DNA of 64,000 nt from DATAOG01 sp963840925 (GCA_963840925.1 CAWJAY010000031.1:27922-91921); one strand, 5' to 3'. Positions 40,003 through 51,303 are shown, counted from the first letter of the stretch. Program-made: numbers and translations. Notes: a model not told the origin generated them from the letters alone.

Positions 40003-41316
40003 TCAGCCGTTGCTGCGCAGCACGTGGCCGGCGAGGTAGAGCGAGCCGCAGATCAGCACCCGGGCAGGCGAGCGCTCGGCTTCGAGGATCGCGCGCAGCG
40101 CACTCTCCACGTCTCGGGCAGGGGTCGCCGGCCGGCCGAGCCCGGCGGCCATCTCTGCCGCCACCACCGGATCGCGGCTCGCCGGCTCGTCGGGGACCGG
40201 GACGGTCGCGATCGAGCGGGCGAGCGGCGCCAGCGGTTCGAGGAAGCCGCGCTCGTCCTTGGTCGTCAGCATGCCGACGATCAGGTGCCAAGGTCTGGCG
40301 TCGGCGTCCAGGCCGTTCAGGCTCGCCGCCAGCGCCTGCGCCGCGGCCCGGTTGTGCCCCCCGTCCAGCCAGAGCTGCCAGCCGCGGGGCAACAGCTCGA
40401 CCAGCGGGCCGCGGCGCAGCAGCTGCAGCCGGGCGGGCCAGCGCGCCGCGCGCAGCCCGGCGGCGATCGCCGAAGCGTCGGGCGCAAGCTCGCCCAGCGC
40501 CAGCGCCGCGACCACGGCGAGCCCGGCGTTGTCGATCTGATGGCAGCCGGGCAGCACAGGCAGGGGCAGGTCGAGCGTCCGCGCGCCAAGGCGCACCTCG
40601 AGCCGACCCGCGACCCGCCGGGCCTGCCAGTCAGCGCCATGGACGGTGAGCGGCGCGCCAAGCTCCGCCGCGCGCGCCCGGATCACCGCGAGCACCTCGG
40701 GCGGCTGCGGCCCGAGGACGCAGGCGACGCCCGGCTTCAGGATTCCGGCCTTCTCGAACGCGATCTGCTCGAGCCGCTGGCCCAGGTAGTCCTGGTGGTC
40801 GAGCGAGATCGGCGCGATCGCGGTCAGCCGTGGGCGCGCGATCACATTGGTCGCATCGAGCCGGCCGCCGAGGCCGGTCTCGATCAGCAGCGCATCGGCC
40901 GGGTGGCGCGAGAACGCAAGGAACGCCGCGGCCGTGGTGATCTCGAACTCGGTGATCGGCTGGCCCAGGTTCGCCCGCTCGCAGACGTCCAGGACGTCGG
41001 CCAGCTCGGTCTCCCCGATCGGTCGCCCGTCGAACAGGAAACGCTCGTTGAACTGCACCAGATGCGGCGAGATGTAGCGCTGGACGCGGCGGCCGGCGGC
41101 CTGCAGCATCGCATCCAGCATGGCGAGCGTCGAGCCCTTGCCGTTGGTGCCGGCAATATGCACGACCGGGGCAAGGCGCCGCTCGGGGTGATCCAGCCGC
41201 TCGAGCAGCCGCTCCAGCCGCCCGAGCGAGAGGTCGATCCTGCGCGGATGCAGGCCCCGCAGCCGGGCCAGGATCAGATCACTGCCGTAGCTCGTCACCG
41301 CCGTCCCCGCCGCCAT
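40003..41316 (-). CDS. folC: Bifunctional dihydrofolate/folylpolyglutamate synthase FolC
   Basis: Adds glutamates to folates. 437 residues: the Mur-ligase-like P-loop HIAGTNGKGSTLAM, SLDHQDYLG, and the second-domain ending with DGGHN. ATG 41316 overlaps accD by 38 bases; a GTG at 41295 is a credible alternative that gives a more typical N-terminus. Last gene of the pyrF-trpF-trpB-trpA-accD-folC operon. Confidence 0.95.
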   Translation of the reverse strand: MAAGTAVTSYGSDLILARLRGLHPRRIDLSLGRLERLLERLDHPERRLAPVVHIAGTNGKGSTLAMLDAMLQAAGRRVQRYISPHLVQFNERFLFDGRPIGETELADVLDVCERANLGQPITEFEITTAAAFLAFSRHPADALLIETGLGGRLDATNVIARPRLTAIAPISLDHQDYLGQRLEQIAFEKAGILKPGVACVLGPQPPEVLAVIRARAAELGAPLTVHGADWQARRVAGRLEVRLGARTLDLPLPVLPGCHQIDNAGLAVVAALALGELAPDASAIAAGLRAARWPARLQLLRRGPLVELLPRGWQLWLDGGHNRAAAQALAASLNGLDADARPWHLIVGMLTTKDERGFLEPLAPLARSIATVPVPDEPASRDPVVAAEMAAGLGRPATPARDVESALRAILEAERSPARVLICGSLYLAGHVLRSNG

Positions 41317-42289
41317 CGGTCACCGCTGCCGGCTCGGTCGGCGCGCTGCCGTCGCCGGTATCGAGCGAGACGAGCGACGACTGATCGGGCGTCCTGCGCT
41401 GGCGCTCGACCGGGCGCTCGGCGTCCGGATCGAGGTTGGGCCGGAGCAGGAAACCGATGATCCGCGCGATGGTCGGGCGCAGCTCGAAGCGATGCACGAC
41501 CATGTCGATCATGCCGTGCTCGAGCAGGTACTCGGCCTTTTGGAAATTGTCGGGCAGGTTCTCGCGGATCGTCTGCTCGATCACCCGCCGGCCGGCGAAG
41601 CCGATCTGGGCGCCGGGCTCCGCGATCGCGATGTCGCCCAGCATCGCGAACGACGCGGTGACCCCGCCAGTGGTCGGATCGGTCAGCAGCACGATGTAGG
41701 GCAGGCCCGCTTCCTTGACCTCCTCGATCGCGATCGTCGTGCGCGGCATCTGCATCAGCGAGAGCGCGCCTTCCTGCATGCGCGCGCCGCCCGACGCCGT
41801 GACCACGATCAGGGCCGCCTCCTGCAGGACGGCGAGCCGGGCCGCCGCCAGCAGGCCCTCGCCGAGCGCGCAGCCCATCGAGCCGGCCATGAAATCGAAA
41901 TTCATGACCGCGATCACCGCCGGCAGGCCGTCGATCCGCCCGTGCGCGGCCTCGAGGGCGTCGGGATTGCCGGTCTTGCTCTGAGCTTCCTTGAGGCGCT
42001 CGACATAGCGCCTGCGGTCGCGGAACTTGAGCGGGTCGGCCTCGACCTTGGGCAGCTCGATCTTGGTCCAGCTGCCCTCGTCGAACAGGGACTTGAAGCG
42101 ATAGTCCGGCCCGACCCGGAAGTGATGGTTGCAGTGGGTGCAGATGCGCTGATTGTTCTCCAGATCGCGATGAAAGATCATCCGCTCGCAGGACGGGCAG
42201 TTGATCCAGAGATTCTCGGGGATCTCCGGCCGATTGCTGCGCACCAGCGCCTTGATCTTCGGTCGAACGTAGTCGGTGAGCCAGTTCAT
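41279..42289 (-). CDS. accD: Acetyl-CoA carboxylase carboxyltransferase subunit beta AccD
   Basis: Zinc-ribbon carboxyltransferase beta subunit of fatty acid synthesis. 336 residues; zinc ligands Cys31, Cys34, Cys50, Cys53 (CPSC and CTHC), then the crotonase core (SMGCALGEG, SGGARMQEG, TTGGVTASFAMLGD). The C-terminal ~35 residues are polar and acidic. Start ATG 42289 overlaps trpA by four bases. Confidence 0.96.
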   Translation of the reverse strand: MNWLTDYVRPKIKALVRSNRPEIPENLWINCPSCERMIFHRDLENNQRICTHCNHHFRVGPDYRFKSLFDEGSWTKIELPKVEADPLKFRDRRRYVERLKEAQSKTGNPDALEAAHGRIDGLPAVIAVMNFDFMAGSMGCALGEGLLAAARLAVLQEAALIVVTASGGARMQEGALSLMQMPRTTIAIEEVKEAGLPYIVLLTDPTTGGVTASFAMLGDIAIAEPGAQIGFAGRRVIEQTIRENLPDNFQKAEYLLEHGMIDMVVHRFELRPTIARIIGFLLRPNLDPDAERPVERQRRTPDQSSLVSLDTGDGSAPTEPAAVTDGGGDGGDELRQ

Positions 42290-43118
42290 GCAGCCGCCCT
42301 CTGCGCAGCCCGGACGCCTGCCGCCAGCTGCCGGACCTGGTCCAGGACCTCGTCGACCAGACCGGGCCTGGCCCCGCCGGCGCCATCGAGCGCGCGCGCG
42401 ATCCGATCGACCAGGGCCGAGCCGACCACGACCGCATCGGCGGCGCCGGCGATCGCCCGCGCCTGCTCGGGCGTGCGGATGCCAAAGCCGACCGCGACCG
42501 GCAGGTCGGTGTGGCGGCGCAGCCGTGCGGCGGCGGCCTGGACGTGCTCGACCAGCGGCGCGCCGGCGCCGGTGATCCCGGTGATCGAGACGCAGTAGAT
42601 GAAGCCCCGGGTATTGGCGAGCACCCTGGGCAGCCGCCGGTCGTCGCTGGTCGGGGTCGCGAGGCGGATGAAGCACAAGCCCCGGGCGAGCGCGGGCAGG
42701 CAGAGCTCGTCGTCCTCCTCGGGCGGCAGATCGACGACGATCAGGCCGTCGACGCCGGCCGCGTTCGCGTCGTCGAGGAAGCGCTCGGCGCCGTAGCTGT
42801 AGATCGGGTTGTAGTAGCCCATCAGGATCACAGGGGTCGCATCGTCGCGCGTGCGGAACTCGCGCACCAGCGCCAGCGTGCCGGCGAGCGTCATGCCCGC
42901 CTTCAGCGCGCGCAGGCTGCCCGCCTGGATCGCGGGGCCATCCGCCATCGGGTCGCTGAACGGCATGCCGATCTCGATCAGGTCGGCGCCGGCTGCCGGC
43001 AGGCCGGCGAGGATCGCAGCGCTGGTCGCGGCGTCGGGATCGCCGGCGCACACGAAGGTTACCAAACCCGCGCGCTCCGCTGCCCTCAGTTCGGCAAACC
43101 GGCGCTCGATCCGCCCGC

Positions 43119-43122
<4 letters not shown>
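42286..43122 (-). CDS. trpA: Tryptophan synthase alpha chain TrpA
   Basis: Cleaves indole-3-glycerol phosphate. 278 residues: catalytic Glu in LIEIGMPFSDPMADGP, the catalytic Asp in GLIVVDLPPEE, and TGITGAGA. ATG 43122 overlaps trpB by four bases (ATGA); the frame is open further upstream inside trpB. It is coupled to trpB, as usual for channelled subunits. Confidence 0.96.
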
Positions 43123-44330
<1,208 letters not shown>

Positions 44331-44360
44331 CGAAGTGGGCTCACCCAACCTGCCGCTCGA

Positions 44361-45011
44361 TCAGGACCCGCCGACCGTGGCCGCGACCTCGAGGAACCGC
44401 CTGATCCGGGCCGGATCCTTGTGACCGGGCCGATCCTCGACCCCGGACGAGACGTCGACCGCGCGCGCGCCGGACAGCCGGACCGCGGTCTCGAGATTGC
44501 CCGCCGACAGCCCGCCCGAGAGCAGCCAGGGCCGCGCGAGCCGAAGGCTCTCGAGCAGCCGCCAGTCGAAGGCTTCGCCGTTGCCGCCGGGCAGGCGGCC
44601 TGGCGCGCGCGGCGGCTTGGCGTCGAACAGCAACAGGTCGGCGACCGCGGCGTAGGCGCCGACCGGCTCCAGGTCGGCGGCATCGGCGATTGCCATCGCC
44701 TTGATCACGGCGCGGCCGGTTGCGGCCTTGATCGCGGCGACCCGCGCCGGGGTCTCGGCGCCGTGCAGTTGCAGGGCATCGAGCGGCACCTGGCGCAGAA
44801 GCGCCTCGAGCGCGGCGTCTTCCGGGTCGACCAGGACGCCGACCTTGAGACAGCCGGCCGGCGCCCGGCCGGCGAGCGCGGCGGCGCGCTCCGGGGCCAG
44901 CGAGCGGGGCGAGGGCGGATAGAAGACGAACCCGAGCCAGCGGGCGCCGCCCGCCGCGGCGGCGGCAAGGCCCGCGACATCGGTCAGGCCGCAGACCTTG
45001 ACGTCGATCAT
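44361..45011 (-). CDS. trpF: Phosphoribosylanthranilate isomerase TrpF
   Basis: 216-residue TIM barrel in tryptophan synthesis. Catalytic Cys is in KVCGLT at the N-terminus, and the catalytic Asp is in LLLFDAKPP; RAVDVSSGVED is the C-terminal phosphate site. ATG 45011 chosen as the conserved MIDVKVCGLT start. Located 30 bases before trpB in the operon. Confidence 0.95.
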   Translation of the reverse strand: MIDVKVCGLTDVAGLAAAAAGGARWLGFVFYPPSPRSLAPERAAALAGRAPAGCLKVGVLVDPEDAALEALLRQVPLDALQLHGAETPARVAAIKAATGRAVIKAMAIADAADLEPVGAYAAVADLLLFDAKPPRAPGRLPGGNGEAFDWRLLESLRLARPWLLSGGLSAGNLETAVRLSGARAVDVSSGVEDRPGHKDPARIRRFLEVAATVGGS

Positions 45012-45036
45012 CGTTGGCGCTCGCGCGCGCGGCTCA

Positions 45037-45747
45037 TCAGGCAGCCCGCAGCGCCCGGATCTCGGCATTGATCGCCGCGGCGGCCGCGCGCGGGTCGGCG
45101 GCGTCCGTGATCGGCCGCCCGACCACCAGGAGATCGGCGCCGGCCGCGAGCGCCTCGGCCGGTCCTTTGGTCCGCTTCTGATCCGTTTGCCCCACGGCCT
45201 TGGGGCGGATGCCGGGCACCACCAGCTTGAACTCGGGGCCGAAGCGCTGGCGCAGCAGCCGGATCTCGTGCGGCGAGCAGATCACGCCGTCGAGGCCCGA
45301 GCTCCAGGCGATCTCCGCCAGGCGCAAGACCTGGTCGGTGACCTTGTGGGGCACCCCGAGGTTGGCGAGATCGGCGTCGTCCAGGCTGGTCAGCACGGTC
45401 ACGCCCAAGAGCTTCGGGCAGGGCTCCGCCAGATGCGCGGTCTCGACCGCGGCGCGCAGCATCGCCGGTCCGCCAGCGACGTGGAACGTCAGCATGGCGA
45501 CGCCCTGCGAGGCGGCGGCGCGCACCGCCCCGGCGACCGTGTTCGGAATGTCGTGGAACTTCATGTCGAGGAAGACCGGCAAGCCCAGCGCCACCACCTG
45601 CCGGACGCCTTCAGGCCCGTTGGCGGTGACGAATTCGAGCCCGACCTTGAGCCCGCCGACCACGTCCAGGAGCGAGCGGCCGAGGCCCAGCGCGCCCTTC
45701 AAATCGGGGCGGTCGACGGCGCAGAAGATCGGTGACGCTTCGGTCAT
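45037..45747 (-). CDS. pyrF: Orotidine 5'-phosphate decarboxylase PyrF
   Basis: Last step of UMP synthesis. 236 residues; the catalytic tetrad is in FLDMKFHDIPNTV, the phosphate-site region VPGIRPKAVGQTDQKRTKGP, and ADLLVVGRPITDA. First gene of the minus-strand operon, 26 bases before trpF. Confidence 0.96.
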   Translation of the reverse strand: MTEASPIFCAVDRPDLKGALGLGRSLLDVVGGLKVGLEFVTANGPEGVRQVVALGLPVFLDMKFHDIPNTVAGAVRAAASQGVAMLTFHVAGGPAMLRAAVETAHLAEPCPKLLGVTVLTSLDDADLANLGVPHKVTDQVLRLAEIAWSSGLDGVICSPHEIRLLRQRFGPEFKLVVPGIRPKAVGQTDQKRTKGPAEALAAGADLLVVGRPITDAADPRAAAAAINAEIRALRAA

Positions 45748-45773
45748 GCGGTGCGGTTCCCGGACTTGCGGGC

Positions 45774-45801
45774 CTTATAGCAGAGCGGTAGCGTGACGCA
45801 A
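45774..45801 (-). promoter_or_regulatory. Candidate sigma-70 promoter for pyrF operon
   Basis: On the minus strand TTGCGT (45801-45796) and TATAAG (45779-45774) are separated by 16 bases, placing a start about 20 bases upstream of the pyrF ATG. It is a good match and the only convincing one in this short divergent region. Confidence 0.5.
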
Positions 45802-45869
45802 AATAGTGAGGTTGCTCGCCGGGGCAGATGATGGACCCCCGCCCCACCGGATTTCACGGAGATGCACAG

Positions 45870-47445
45870 ATGACCCGTCGGATGGCTTTTCTTCTCCTGG
45901 TCACAACAGTTCTGCTGGGCTTCATCGTGCCCGCAAGGGCCGAAAACGTTGTCCGGTGGGCGACGCCGACGCCGGCCGAATCCTTTGATCCGCACGGCCA
46001 GGACATCCTGTTTACGTATTGGGTTCAGCGCCAGGTGTACGAGGCGCTGATCTTCTATGATCGGGACGGGCGAACTCGAGCCGAAGCTCGCGACGAGTTG
46101 GACACGTCTCGATCCGAGGACCTGGGAGCTGGAGCTGCGCCACGGCGTCGTGTTCCATGATGGCACGCCTCTCACCAGCGTCGACGTGGTCTTCAGCATC
46201 GAGCGCGCCAAAGCCGGGACCTCGGCGATCAGCGCCGCGCTGACCGGCATTGCCAAGGTCGAGGCGATCGATGCCGACACCTTGCGGTTCACGGCCGCCA
46301 CCTCCAACCCGATCGTCTGGGACGACCTGGCCGGCGTCGCCATCATGTCGAAGGCATGGGCGGAGCGCCACGGCGCCGAGCTGCCATCGCAGCTTGGCGA
46401 TGACAGGTGGGACCACGTCGAGACGCACGCCAACGGCACCGGCCCGTTCATGCTCAATGAGTTCGAGCCGGGCAAGCGCACGGTGCTGGTGCGTAACCCC
46501 GATTGGTGGGATCTTGCGCAGCATCCGCACAACCTCGATCGGATCGTGCAGACGAAGGTCGCCGACCCGGCCCTTGGCGCCCGGGCGCTCGTCGCCGGCG
46601 AGCTCGACCTGCTTCAGTCGGCGCCGGGCGACCAGCTCGAGCAGATCGCCGCCACGCCCGGCCTGAAGGTCCAGAAGGTCGAAAGCTCACAAACGATCTA
46701 TTTCGCGTTCGACCAAGCCAGCGCCGAGCTTAGGTCCTCGAGCGTCAAGGGGCGCAATCCCTTCGCTGACCGACGGGTGCGCCAAGCGGTGTATCAGGCG
46801 ATCGACATCAGGCGCATTCTCGAGGCGGTCGATGGCCTCGCGGCGCCCGCAGGCATGCTGATCTGGCCCAAGGGCAACGGCTGGTCCGAAGAGCTCGACC
46901 GGCGTCTGCCGTACGACCCCGCGAAAGCCAAGGCACTCCTTGCCGAAGCCGGCTTCGCTCAAGGCTTCGACGTCACGCTCGAGTGCCCGACGCTCCGCGA
47001 GCCAGCATGCCGCGCGGCCGGTGCCACGCTGCAGGAGATCGGCATCACCGTCGACGTCGCGCTCCAGCCGGCCGCCGAGCTTGGCCACAAGATTCAGACG
47101 CACGCGACCGATTTCTTCTCGTGGGGCTACACTGAGCCGTTCGATTCGATCTGGGTTTTCAAAGACCGCTATCGCAGCGACGCGGACTTCGCCGGCACGG
47201 GCTACGCCAATCCCGAGGTTGACGCCCTGACCGACCAGGTCGAGGGGGAGATGGTCACCTACATCCGGGATGGCCTGATCGAGAAGGTTTGGCGCAAGGT
47301 GCTGGACGACATCGTGTATGTCCCGCTCTACCATCCGATCAATGCTTGGGCGATGCGGGCCAACCTCGAGCTGCCAATCTCGATTATGAGCGGCGGCATG
47401 CCGGAGTTCCGCGACGCGCGCTATACGACGCCGCCTGCCCAGTAA
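45870..47445 (+). pseudogene. ABC transporter substrate-binding protein, family 5 (peptide/nickel type), frameshifted
   Basis: An SBP of about 525 residues. ATG 45870 follows GGAG; a signal peptide (to PARA, near residue 23) leads to ENVVRWATPTPAESFDPHGQD. Near 46065 an extra G shifts the frame (RDG then ELEPKLATSW), and the rest runs intact to 47445 (WELELRHGVVFHDGTPLTSVDVVFSI is the family motif). No permease or ATPase gene is adjacent, so it is an orphan. Indel: recent inactivation or base-calling error. It converges with the flavoenzyme and shares a terminator. Confidence 0.78.
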
Positions 47446-47478
47446 CAGGACGAGGGTCCCTTGGTCAGCCTCGTCCTG
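47446..47478. terminator. Bidirectional terminator-like inverted repeat
   Basis: A perfect 10-bp stem CAGGACGAGG (47446-47455) with CCTCGTCCTG (47469-47478) and a 13-base loop, between two convergent genes and including the last bases of the flavoenzyme gene. No T run, so termination efficiency is uncertain. Confidence 0.45.
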
Positions 47479-48592
47479 CGGCCCAGGCGGCCAGCTCGTG
47501 CGCGGGAAGTTTGCCGTCGACCGCGGCCGCGACCCGCTCGCCGATCAGCGCGCCGAACTTGAAGCCGTGGCCCGAGAAGCCGGCCAGGACCCAGGCGTCG
47601 TCGTGGCGCTCGGCGACGAAGCGCTCGCCCTCGGTCACGCTGTAGAAGCAGGTCTTCGCTTCCAGCACGCGGTAGCGCTCGAACTTGGGCAGGCGCGAGC
47701 GGGCGAGTGCTACGATCGTCGCGCGCTCGGCTGCGGTCGGCGGGCGGTCCCGATCGGGATGGCCGATCAGCGAAAAGCCGTGATCCCCGACTTTGAGCGG
47801 GGTGCCATCGACCGGGGGCACGGCGTAGAAGCCGCCCTGCGCGGCCTCGATCTGATCGAGCAGCATCGGCGCCGCCGCCCAGGCCGCGCGTAGCTCCGCC
47901 GGCGGATCGAGATAGAGCGCCACCTGGCGCGACGGCGTCACCCGGCCGGCCAGTGCCGGCAGCAGATCCGGCGCCCAGGGGCCGGCCGCGATCACCAGGG
48001 CGTCGGCCCGGTCCTGCCGGCCGTCGGCGGTGCGGACCGCCGCCCTCACCGGCTCGACCTCGACGATCGGGGTATGTGCATGCAGGACGAGGCCGCGGCT
48101 GGTCAGCAGATCAGCGAGATCGCGCAGAATTCGTGCGGCGAGCAAAGCGCCGCCGCTCGGCGTGAACAGCGCGGATCGGGCCGCGGCCAGACGGAGGAAC
48201 GGCAGCCGGCGGGCGAGGTCGGCTGGCGTCCAGCGCTCGTAGGGCAGGCCAAGCGCTTCGAGACCGCCGACCGATGCCTCGACCCAATCATCGAGCGCGT
48301 GCGCCACGATCAACGTGCCGGTCGGCCGATAGTGGCTCCGGCCGAGATCGGCAAACAGCCGGTCCCAGGCGGCATAGGCGTCCCGGACCATGCGCGCGTA
48401 GCCGGTCATCGCGCCATAGGTGTAGCGGATCAGGCGGTGCTGGTCGGTCGAGGAGGCGAGCCGATTGGGGACCGGGCCCTGCTCGTAGAGCGCGACCGCA
48501 TGCCCGGCCCGCTGCAGCGCCCAGGCGGAGCAGAGCCCCATGATGCCGGCGCCGACCACGATCACCCGCAACGCTCCGCCTCCCTCGACCAC
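47465..48592 (-). CDS. Monomeric sarcosine oxidase/N-methyltryptophan oxidase-like flavoenzyme
   Basis: A 375-residue DAAO-fold flavoprotein. The FAD site is VVGAGIMGLCSAWAL; a Cys in KTCFYSVTEGERF near residue 315 corresponds to the cysteine that binds FAD covalently in MTOX/MSOX. C-terminal GFSGHGFKFGALIGERVA is the family's second FAD motif. It probably oxidises an N-methylated amino acid. GTG 48592 is the longest start; TTG 48571, after GGGAGG, would fit better. Adjacent orphan binding protein suggests uptake and oxidation of the same compound. Confidence 0.85.
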   Translation of the reverse strand: MVEGGGALRVIVVGAGIMGLCSAWALQRAGHAVALYEQGPVPNRLASSTDQHRLIRYTYGAMTGYARMVRDAYAAWDRLFADLGRSHYRPTGTLIVAHALDDWVEASVGGLEALGLPYERWTPADLARRLPFLRLAAARSALFTPSGGALLAARILRDLADLLTSRGLVLHAHTPIVEVEPVRAAVRTADGRQDRADALVIAAGPWAPDLLPALAGRVTPSRQVALYLDPPAELRAAWAAAPMLLDQIEAAQGGFYAVPPVDGTPLKVGDHGFSLIGHPDRDRPPTAAERATIVALARSRLPKFERYRVLEAKTCFYSVTEGERFVAERHDDAWVLAGFSGHGFKFGALIGERVAAAVDGKLPAHELAAWAAGRG

Positions 48593-48765
48593 CGCTGTCG
48601 GGCTTTTTCCGGGTCAGCACGTCGGTTGACGCTAGCCGATCTCGATCGGCGTGCGCCAGCGGACCTCGCGCCCGCGAGGAAGCGGTGAACGCCCCCGGTC
48701 GACGTAGATCAGGCGGCAGGCGGCGGCGAGGCGATCGGAAATGACCTGGGTCGGGATCCGGCCAG

Positions 48766-49110
48766 TCAGTCGCCGGCGGCCTGGAGCGCCATGGCCTTCT
48801 GCGCGCGGTAGCGCTCGGCCTGCGCCTTTTCCTCCTGCTTGAGCAGGCTCAGCTGGTTTTCGAGCGCCCAGACTTGGCTGCGCAGGCGCCGGGCGCGGTG
48901 GCGCGCGGCCAACCCGCCGAGCCAGACCCCGATGCCGCCGACCAGGACGCCGATCACCAGGCCGAACAGGAAGGTCCCGTAGAGCGGCAGCTCGATGGTT
49001 CCCGGCAGCGGCGCGAAGCTGACGTCGACCGGCGTTCGGTTGGCGACCGCAAAGGCCACGATCACGATCAGCGCGACCAAGCCCAGCAGCAGGCGCAGAC
49101 TCCTGACCAT
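48766..49110 (-). CDS. LapA-domain inner-membrane protein
   Basis: A 114-residue LapA/YciS-like protein (DUF1049): membrane helices at about residues 5-24 and 46-68 followed by a basic, helical and probably coiled-coil tail (residues 70-110). In enterobacteria LapA/LapB regulate LPS synthesis. Located downstream of ihfB, the common alphaproteobacterial position. Between its stop and the flavoenzyme start (48593-48765) no gene is supported. Confidence 0.85.
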   Translation of the reverse strand: MVRSLRLLLGLVALIVIVAFAVANRTPVDVSFAPLPGTIELPLYGTFLFGLVIGVLVGGIGVWLGGLAARHRARRLRSQVWALENQLSLLKQEEKAQAERYRAQKAMALQAAGD

Positions 49111-49172
49111 TGACCTCCCCGCCGGGCCGGTCGCTCCGGCCCTTGCCTTAGGCTGGATGCTGCCGGCTGACG

Positions 49173-49457
49173 TTAACGACCGTCATTGAGACGTTCGCGC
49201 AACTCCTTGCCGGTCTTGAAATACGGGACGACCTTGTCGGGCACCCGGACCTCGGCGCCGGTGCGTGGATTGCGCCCGACCCGGGAGTTCCGCTGCCGGA
49301 CGGAGAAGGCGCCAAAGCCGCGCAGCTCGACCCGGTCGCCGCGCACCAGCGCCGCCGTGACCTCGTCGAACACCGTCGAGACGATCCGCTCGATGTCGCG
49401 CAGATAGAGGTGCGGATTGGCGTCGGCCAGACGCTTGATCAGATCCGATTTCGTCAT
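49173..49457 (-). CDS. ihfB: Integration host factor beta subunit
   Basis: 94-residue DNA-bending protein of the HU/IHF family. Signature GFGAFSVRQRNSRVGRNPRTG includes the minor-groove arm with the intercalating Pro; LYLRDIERIV marks IhfB. ATG 49457 chosen by family start (MTKSDLIKRL); an open frame to 49484 adds nine residues. Downstream of rpsA, as in many proteobacteria. Confidence 0.95.
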   Translation of the reverse strand: MTKSDLIKRLADANPHLYLRDIERIVSTVFDEVTAALVRGDRVELRGFGAFSVRQRNSRVGRNPRTGAEVRVPDKVVPYFKTGKELRERLNDGR

Positions 49458-49545
49458 CACTGAGGCTCGAGCAACCGCAACCACTCCGGCAGCGACCTCT
49501 CATCCAAAGCCATAACGAGGCCGAAAACGCAAGCCTGACAAGGGG

Positions 49546-51303
49546 CTAGCCAGCGTCGGCGTCCTGCTTCTGGCCCTCAGCCTCGTCCTGCTGCTCCTGC
49601 TGGCGGCCCTTGATCGCCGGCCCGAGGATGTCGCCGAGCGAGGCGCCGCTGTCCGAGGAGCCATAGTCGGCCATCGCCTGCTTCTCGTCCTCGATCTCGA
49701 GCGCCTTGATCGAGAGCGTGAGGCGCCGGTTGACCGCGTCGATGTTGGTCACCTTGGCGTCGAGCTTCTCGCCGACCGCAAACCGGTCCGGCCGCTGCTC
49801 GACCCGGTCGCGGGACAGCTCGGCCTTGCGGATGAAGCCGGTGGCACCGTCGGTCGTGGTGACCTCGATCCCGGACGTCGTGACCTGGCTCACCGTGCAG
49901 GTCACCCGGGCGCCGCGCTTCAGCCCGCTGACCGCGCCCTGGAAAGGATCATCGGTCAGCTGCTTGATGCCGAGCGAGATGCGCTCCTTGTCGACGTCGA
50001 CGTCGAGCACGACGGCCTTGACGACATCGCTCTTCTTGTAGCGCATGACCGCCTCTTCCGGCGCCGCCTGCCAGTCGAGATCCGACAGGTGCACCATGCC
50101 GTCGATGTCGTTGTCGAGACCGATGAACAGGCCGAACTCGGTGATGTTCTTGATCTCGCCCTCGACCGTGCTGCCAAGCGGATGGCTCTCCTGGAAGCTC
50201 TCCCAGGGGTTCCCCAGGCACTGCTTCAGGCCGAGCGAGACGCGGCGCTTGTCGGGGTCGACCTCGAGCACCATGACCTCGACCTGCTGGCTGGTCGAGA
50301 CGATCTTGCCGGGGTGGATGTTCTTCTTGGTCCAGCTCATCTCGGAGACGTGGACCAGACCCTCGACGCCGGGCTCGAGCTCGACGAAGGCGCCGTAGTC
50401 GGTGATGTTGGTGACCCGGCCGGTGAACTTCGCGCCGACCGGATATTTGAGCTCGACGCCCTCCCACGGATCGGCCTCGAGCTGCTTCATGCCGAGCGAG
50501 ATCCGCTGGGTCTCCCGGTTGAACCGGATCACCTGGACCTGGACCTGCTGGCCAACGTTCAAGACCTCGGTCGGATGGTTGACCCGGCGCCAGGAGATGT
50601 CGGTGACGTGGAGCAGGCCGTCGAGGCCGCCGAGGTCGACGAAGGCGCCGTAGTCGGTGATGTTCTTGACCACGCCGGCCAGCACCTGGCCTTCCTTGAG
50701 GGTCGCCAGCAGCTCGTTGCGCTGCTCTGCGCGCGACTCCTCGAGCACCGCCCGGCGTGAGACCACGATGTTGCCGCGCCGGCGGTCCATCTTGAGGATC
50801 TGGAACGGCTCGTCCTTGTTGAGGAGCGGCGTCACGTCGCGCACCGGCCGGATGTCGACCTGGCTGCCGGGCAGGAACGCGACCGCGCCGCCGAGATCGA
50901 CCGCGAAGCCACCCTTGACCCGGCCGAAGATCGAGCCCGTGACCTTGGCGGTGTCCTTGAACGCCTGCTCGAGCTTGTTCCAGCTCTCTTCGCGGCGCGC
51001 CTTCTCGCGCGACAGCAGCGCTTCGCCGCTGCGGGTCTCGAAGCGCTCGACGTAAACCTCGACCGGATCGCCGATCTGGACCTCGGCCGGATGGCCCGGC
51101 GTCGAAAACTCCTTGAGCGGCACGCGGCCCTCGGATTTCAAGCCGACATCGACCACCGCCTCGTCGTTCTCGATCGCGATCACCCGGCCGGTGATCACCG
51201 AGCCTTCGATCCGATCCCGGTCGTGCATCGATTCGTCGAGCATGGCGGCGAAGTCTTCGGTCGAGGGCAGCGAGGGGGAAGCGATGTCGGATGCAGCAGT
51301 CAT
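49546..51303 (-). CDS. rpsA: 30S ribosomal protein S1
   Basis: 585 residues with six S1 (OB-fold) repeats; GxVxxITDYGAFVDLGG and GFAVDLGG repeats are readable through the protein, and a Glu/Gln/Lys-rich tail ends it. S1 binds mRNA and helps initiation. It lies between cmk and ihfB, a conserved order. No irregularity in 1.75 kb. Confidence 0.97.
   Translation of the reverse strand: MTAASDIASPSLPSTEDFAAMLDESMHDRDRIEGSVITGRVIAIENDEAVVDVGLKSEGRVPLKEFSTPGHPAEVQIGDPVEVYVERFETRSGEALLSREKARREESWNKLEQAFKDTAKVTGSIFGRVKGGFAVDLGGAVAFLPGSQVDIRPVRDVTPLLNKDEPFQILKMDRRRGNIVVSRRAVLEESRAEQRNELLATLKEGQVLAGVVKNITDYGAFVDLGGLDGLLHVTDISWRRVNHPTEVLNVGQQVQVQVIRFNRETQRISLGMKQLEADPWEGVELKYPVGAKFTGRVTNITDYGAFVELEPGVEGLVHVSEMSWTKKNIHPGKIVSTSQQVEVMVLEVDPDKRRVSLGLKQCLGNPWESFQESHPLGSTVEGEIKNITEFGLFIGLDNDIDGMVHLSDLDWQAAPEEAVMRYKKSDVVKAVVLDVDVDKERISLGIKQLTDDPFQGAVSGLKRGARVTCTVSQVTTSGIEVTTTDGATGFIRKAELSRDRVEQRPDRFAVGEKLDAKVTNIDAVNRRLTLSIKALEIEDEKQAMADYGSSDSGASLGDILGPAIKGRQQEQQDEAEGQKQDADAG

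Noticed and set aside
48593..48765. Short minus-strand frame ending in ...RTPIEIG between lapA and the flavoenzyme
   Set aside because: About 45 residues with no start signal and no known family; might be a gene remnant but cannot be supported.
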